Assembly: GCA_026874595.1 (NCBI GenBank)
Contig: CM049321.1
Coordinates: 8,058,979-8,122,978 of the forward strand
Length of the DNA: 64,000 nt
From: Sipunculus nudus
Taxonomy: Eukaryota; Annelida; Sipuncula; Golfingiida; Sipunculidae
Direction of reading: 5' to 3'
This document shows, piece after piece, positions 60,759-64,000 of this stretch. The translations under genes and the position numbers were made by a program. Every line of letters starts with the position of its first letter. Within the stretch, counting starts at the first letter, position 1. Below the pieces are notes generated by a model that was not told the DNA's origin, did no database searches, and saw only the letters and a list, made by a program, of their open reading frames with translations.

Positions 60759-60940
60759 CTACAATGTGCCTACAGGGTGTTTGTAAACCCCAGGTCCTGC
60801 CACAGGCCTGTCAATCACTTTAACCCAGTGCTCACCTGGGTCAGTTAGCCAATAGCTAGGTGCATGTGATTTATTAATGCATGGGACAACTCTATGCATA
60901 TGGTGGCCAAAGTCCTTAGAACACCATATACAAAAACTTA
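60759..60940 (-). CDS. Candidate exon, 3' part of a two-exon minus-strand model
   Basis: The acceptor (TGTTTTTGTCCTTCATCCGTGTCTCCAG, read in two parts) has one of the longest pyrimidine tracts in the window. With one base carried in, only one frame is open, and it stays open for 59 codons to a TAG at 60,759. It begins SFCIWCSKDFGHHMHRVV and is rich in Cys, His and Trp, unusual for chance AT-rich sequence. A good internal donor (CAG|GTGAGCAC, at 60,835) would end it as a symmetric 105-nt exon feeding the microexon chain at lower coordinates. Terminal and internal exon are therefore alternatives. No domain is recognised. Confidence 0.5.
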
Positions 60941-61022
60941 CTGGAGACACGGATGAAGGACAAAAACAGATGTCTCAAATGACAAGGATGGCTTTATTGT
61001 CTTGATCACTAGGATCTCTTAC

Positions 61023-61218
61023 ATGCCAAGTCATGGCAGCTGCTTTCAAGTGGCTCTAAAGAAATCAACTCGTCTGGGAGAAGGGAATCGCCTTGTCTTT
61101 CCAGCTGATTGAGGTTGAGCTGAATGATATGACAAATCCACTCGGTTACCGAAAGAATGAATGGAGGTTTAATATCAGTCCGCACACATGACTTTGTAAT
61201 AAAGAACCAAGGAAACAT
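61023..61218 (-). CDS. Candidate exon, 5' part of the same minus-strand model
   Basis: An ATG at 61,216-61,218 opens 65 codons and ends with one spare base at the donor CAT|GTAAGAGA. An 82-bp intron then leads to the exon at 60,940, and the split codon (T + TA) gives Leu without breaking frame. The translation starts MFPWFFITKSCVRTD and includes LNLNQLERQGDSLLPDE, which looks natural. An internal acceptor (GATTCCCTTCTCCCAG) would give a 51-nt symmetric exon (61,023-61,073) instead, if the gene starts elsewhere. An in-frame stop lies 36 bp upstream of the ATG. The protein is not recognised. Confidence 0.45.
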
Positions 61219-61321
61219 GTCCACATCACCAGAACTCCGATTCTTAATTGTCAATCAATGGTTGCAGTAGGAGTTCCATCGTATTGAAATCATGCCTGAC
61301 ACAAAAACAAAAACTGTAAAT

Positions 61322-61764
61322 GCTTAAAGCCAGCTATTCACATAGCTTTTCTACAGAATCTATGCGATTTCTGGCTTACTCTGTACACATTTTAATGAAC
61401 TCTAGGTACTTTCTGTTCAGAAAAATTCCTATAATGCCTCTGTGATGGATGTATGAGCTTGTTTATCAACAAATTGTTAGTAAACACAGCAATGTGGGCA
61501 AACAAAAAAACATGCAACCCTAAATGGTTAGTTGCTTATGTGCTAGAGGCAAAATGCAAAACTTGCCACCAGGTTTCCTTGCTGAATCTGTTTTGATTGT
61601 GTTGGTTGGCTCCCCCAAATGTAATAAATGTTTGGATATAAATCAAAGGAACAGTCTGTGTGCAGCGAGGTCAGGTCATTGTTTTTTTAAGACCTATTTT
61701 TATAAAAGGCTTGTGTGGTTATCTTTAGTTAACAGACAACAGATATAAGAGTAGGCCCCTTTAA
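61322..61764 (-). mobile_element. TTAAAGGGG-type MITE family A, copy 5 (reversed)
   Basis: On the minus strand it starts CTTAAAGGGGCCTA, followed by 'agataaccacacaagcc', 'ttataaaaataggtc', 'cagactgttcc' and 'cataggaattttt'-like text in family order. It lies just upstream of the candidate 5' exon and could contribute to its promoter (inference). Confidence 0.7.
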
Positions 61765-62359
61765 GAATGAAAAAGTAAATTATCTCGCTTTTCCAGAAAC
61801 TGTCTTTCAACTGCTTCTATGATTAATTTTGATCTCTCTCACAAAAATGATTTCATAATCCTGTTTTCAAAATCTGTATGTGTGTGTAATTCCTTAAATA
61901 TCATGTAATTGTTATTCCTTTAATGGTAAAGTATTTAATCTTTTTAAAAAACTGTTTGTTTTCATGCCTTTTCAAAAACATCAAATCTGCTGAAATAATT
62001 TCCAAAAATTATTTGAATTATTATTTTTTTACTTGCATAAAAGATAGATTCTCTTAATTTAAATCTCCTAATTCTCCAAATTAATGTAAAATTATTTGAG
62101 TGCAAATTCATTCAACCTAAGTTTCTTTTAAAATCCTTGTAAAAAAAAACCTTTGATATTACAATATTACTTTCAACAAACATGAACTCAGCTCTGCTGC
62201 ACTCATTTAACAGCATTTATCTAAAAAAAATCAGCAAATCACATTTAGGCCTATCCACTTCCAAATTTCTATTTACCTTGTGTAAAAAAAATATAGGTAT
62301 AGCCAAAATGTCAGCATCCATGATAACAAGACCATATACCCAATAAGACCGATCGAGAT
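61765..62359. other. No feature recognised
   Basis: Very AT-rich with many A- and T-runs. No frame or repeat recognised. Confidence 0.5.
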
Positions 62360-62620
62360 AGAGTCAAGTCATCTGACATTAGGAAACGTCAACAACGCTA
62401 AGCATCCTGAACCAAATTGTTTTGGGTAATCCCATAAAATTACATGTCCATTCACATCCTGTGTCTTCTCCTTAACTTCTCCTTCTGTTATCTTCCTCCA
62501 GGAGCCGTATCCTTCATTTGTGAACTCAGAATTTTTCGAATGGTTCGAACTCACGATCTCCTGGCTTTGAGTCCTGTGCTCTACCCCTTAGCTACTTTGT
62601 GCACTTAGTAATTCTGTCTG
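62360..62620 (-). mobile_element. tRNA-derived SINE, degenerate
   Basis: The minus strand carries an A-box-like TAGCTAAGGGGTAGAGCA and a B-box GAGTTCGAACC about 35 nt later. The anticodon arm does not pair and no acceptor stem is seen, so this is not a working tRNA. A body of about 190 bp follows, with a 61-codon frame that I attribute to the SINE body. Confidence 0.6.
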
Positions 62621-64000
62621 ACAAGTCATATAGCTCCATCAAATATGCTTTCCAATGCTAATACTTTCATATCAAACAGGTGAACAGGATCAATGCTTAT
62701 CGGGCAACAGTTATCCATAAAATGGTACAAATGTCATTTATGGCATTTATGTTATACAGGAAATCTGGGGGAGAAAATGTATCTTAAATTGGGTTTGAAA
62801 TATGCATTTCACTGGAACATGAGCGTGTCCAAAATTTTTGTAAGATGCACAGGTAGTTAAATTTTTTTCTTGATTACAGTATCCGGAATATTAAAACTGA
62901 TGACAAATTAAACAAAAAATATTAAAACTTCATGCTTACAGAAACACATAAATTCTTTATTTTGTATTTTCTTATTATGAAGATGAAATACCCACAACAT
63001 TTCTTTTTAACAGGACTGCGATGGAGTTGCGCTTGTGGGAAAGCACACTTGCAATAGGCACCCATCAGAATTGTTAACACACTAATGGAGTGGCATAATG
63101 GTTTTAATAAATTTATAACCATGCAAAAACACACAAAAACAATTTGGTTGGATGATAATGGAGCCCCATAGGGACTTAGGATTACTATATTTTTGCCCAT
63201 CACTAATGCATTAGCTATTATGTACTTATATGCATGTAATATGAGGAAATCTGCAAATAAGAAAATAAATATCTCCTTTGAGAATAATTAATCTAAACAT
63301 ATCATATTGTCTATGAGACAGCTCTTTCCTTAAAACCTATGCATATCTTTTTCCCATTTCTATGCAGGGACCACTTTTTGAAGAATATAAATCAATATAC
63401 CTAAGATTAAGTTTCAACTACAGAGATGTCCTGACAAGGAAGTAACAAAATTTACAAGCACTGATTATCAGAAAATCTTTAAGGTAAAATGTACAGAGGA
63501 ATCAGCAACTTTTGTTTGATGACTTACACATATTTTGAAGATGATACATAATTTTGAAACCAATTAACATGTCCTACAGGGGGCATTAAATTTCCATATT
63601 TTCCTATATAACTCCTCAGAAATTTGACATTATTTTGCCAAGGGACTATCAAAGCTCTTTCTATCAAAAACAATACAATTAAGAAACTACTTATTAAAAC
63701 TCTTGACTAACAGTGAACTTTGTCCATGTCAACTCATCCCATGGAAAACCTACCCAAAGACTGCTTGTAGTCCCTATCTCAGCTGTAATACAGAACTGAG
63801 ATTGATCATTTATTAAAATGATTAAAAATATGAAACTTACAATGCAGACACAATTTTTTGACAAATTAATACATACAACACTCAATAAGATATGGTATAC
63901 ATATGGTAACAGAATAACAAGTGTATAAATCAGCAAAAACCACTAAAATTAATTGTCTGCTACAAAAAAGCAATAAAAAGCAAAAAAAAAAAAGAAAATT
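62621..64000. other. No feature recognised
   Basis: AT-rich single-copy sequence ending in an A-rich run at about 63,979-63,996. Frames of 80 and 93 codons on the minus strand are K-, I- and F-rich without splice context. Confidence 0.45.

Noticed and set aside
62369-62554. 61-codon minus-strand frame as a gene
   Set aside because: It lies directly downstream of a tRNA-like head and is best explained as SINE body.
62540-62615. Functional tRNA gene
   Set aside because: A- and B-box are present, but the anticodon stem does not pair and no acceptor stem can be formed.

Overview
The window looks like non-coding DNA from a large animal genome. It is AT-rich, its open frames are short, microsatellites and homopolymer runs are common, and dispersed and tandem repeats are dense. 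The repeat style points to a marine invertebrate, most likely a bivalve mollusc: tandem cores closed by GGAC-rich tails (pearl-like), TTAAAGGGG-ended and CAGTGGAACC-ended short inverted-repeat elements, and tRNA-derived SINEs. The lineage is an inference; nothing here fixes the species. There is no prokaryotic gene organisation, and no full-length protein gene can be read directly.

The most interesting layer is on the minus strand. Several very short blocks are each bounded by a polypyrimidine-AG acceptor and a GTRAG-type donor. The best is 11,044-11,109: 66 bp, exactly 22 codons, and more GC-rich than its surroundings. Others lie near 9.6, 12.4, 13.6, 14.2, 17.2, 26.7, 34.6 and 53.6 kb. With suitable acceptor choices, one reading frame runs through all of them from high to low coordinates. 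Near 61 kb, two better coding blocks (61,023-61,218 and 60,759-60,940) are separated by an 82-bp intron with canonical ends. I read this as a possible microexon-rich minus-strand gene spread over about 50 kb, possibly starting near 61.2 kb. Individual microexons could be chance matches, and I do not recognise the protein.

Repeats fill much of the rest. There are five pearl-like tandem-core blocks (2.6-4.0, 15.0-15.8, 18.9-19.4, 25.0-25.6 and 43.3-46.0 kb), three minisatellites (32-bp at 16.1-17.1 kb, 113-bp at 31.1-32.2 kb and 21-bp at 17.7 kb), five copies each of two dispersed families, several TIR elements, SINE remnants and a 39-bp-arm hairpin at 33.1 kb. The 43.3-46.0 kb element sits inside one copy of a duplicated segment whose partner at 47.5-48.0 kb lacks it, so both its ends can be placed. 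Its 288-bp units carry 13 regularly spaced TGACCT half-site clusters that match nuclear-receptor response elements.

Between the repeats are unique islands of higher complexity (for example 12.4-12.7, 33.7-34.3, 35.2-35.5, 36.6-37.0, 50.1-50.5 and 55.9-56.3 kb). They look like candidate conserved non-coding elements, but only a cross-species alignment can settle that.
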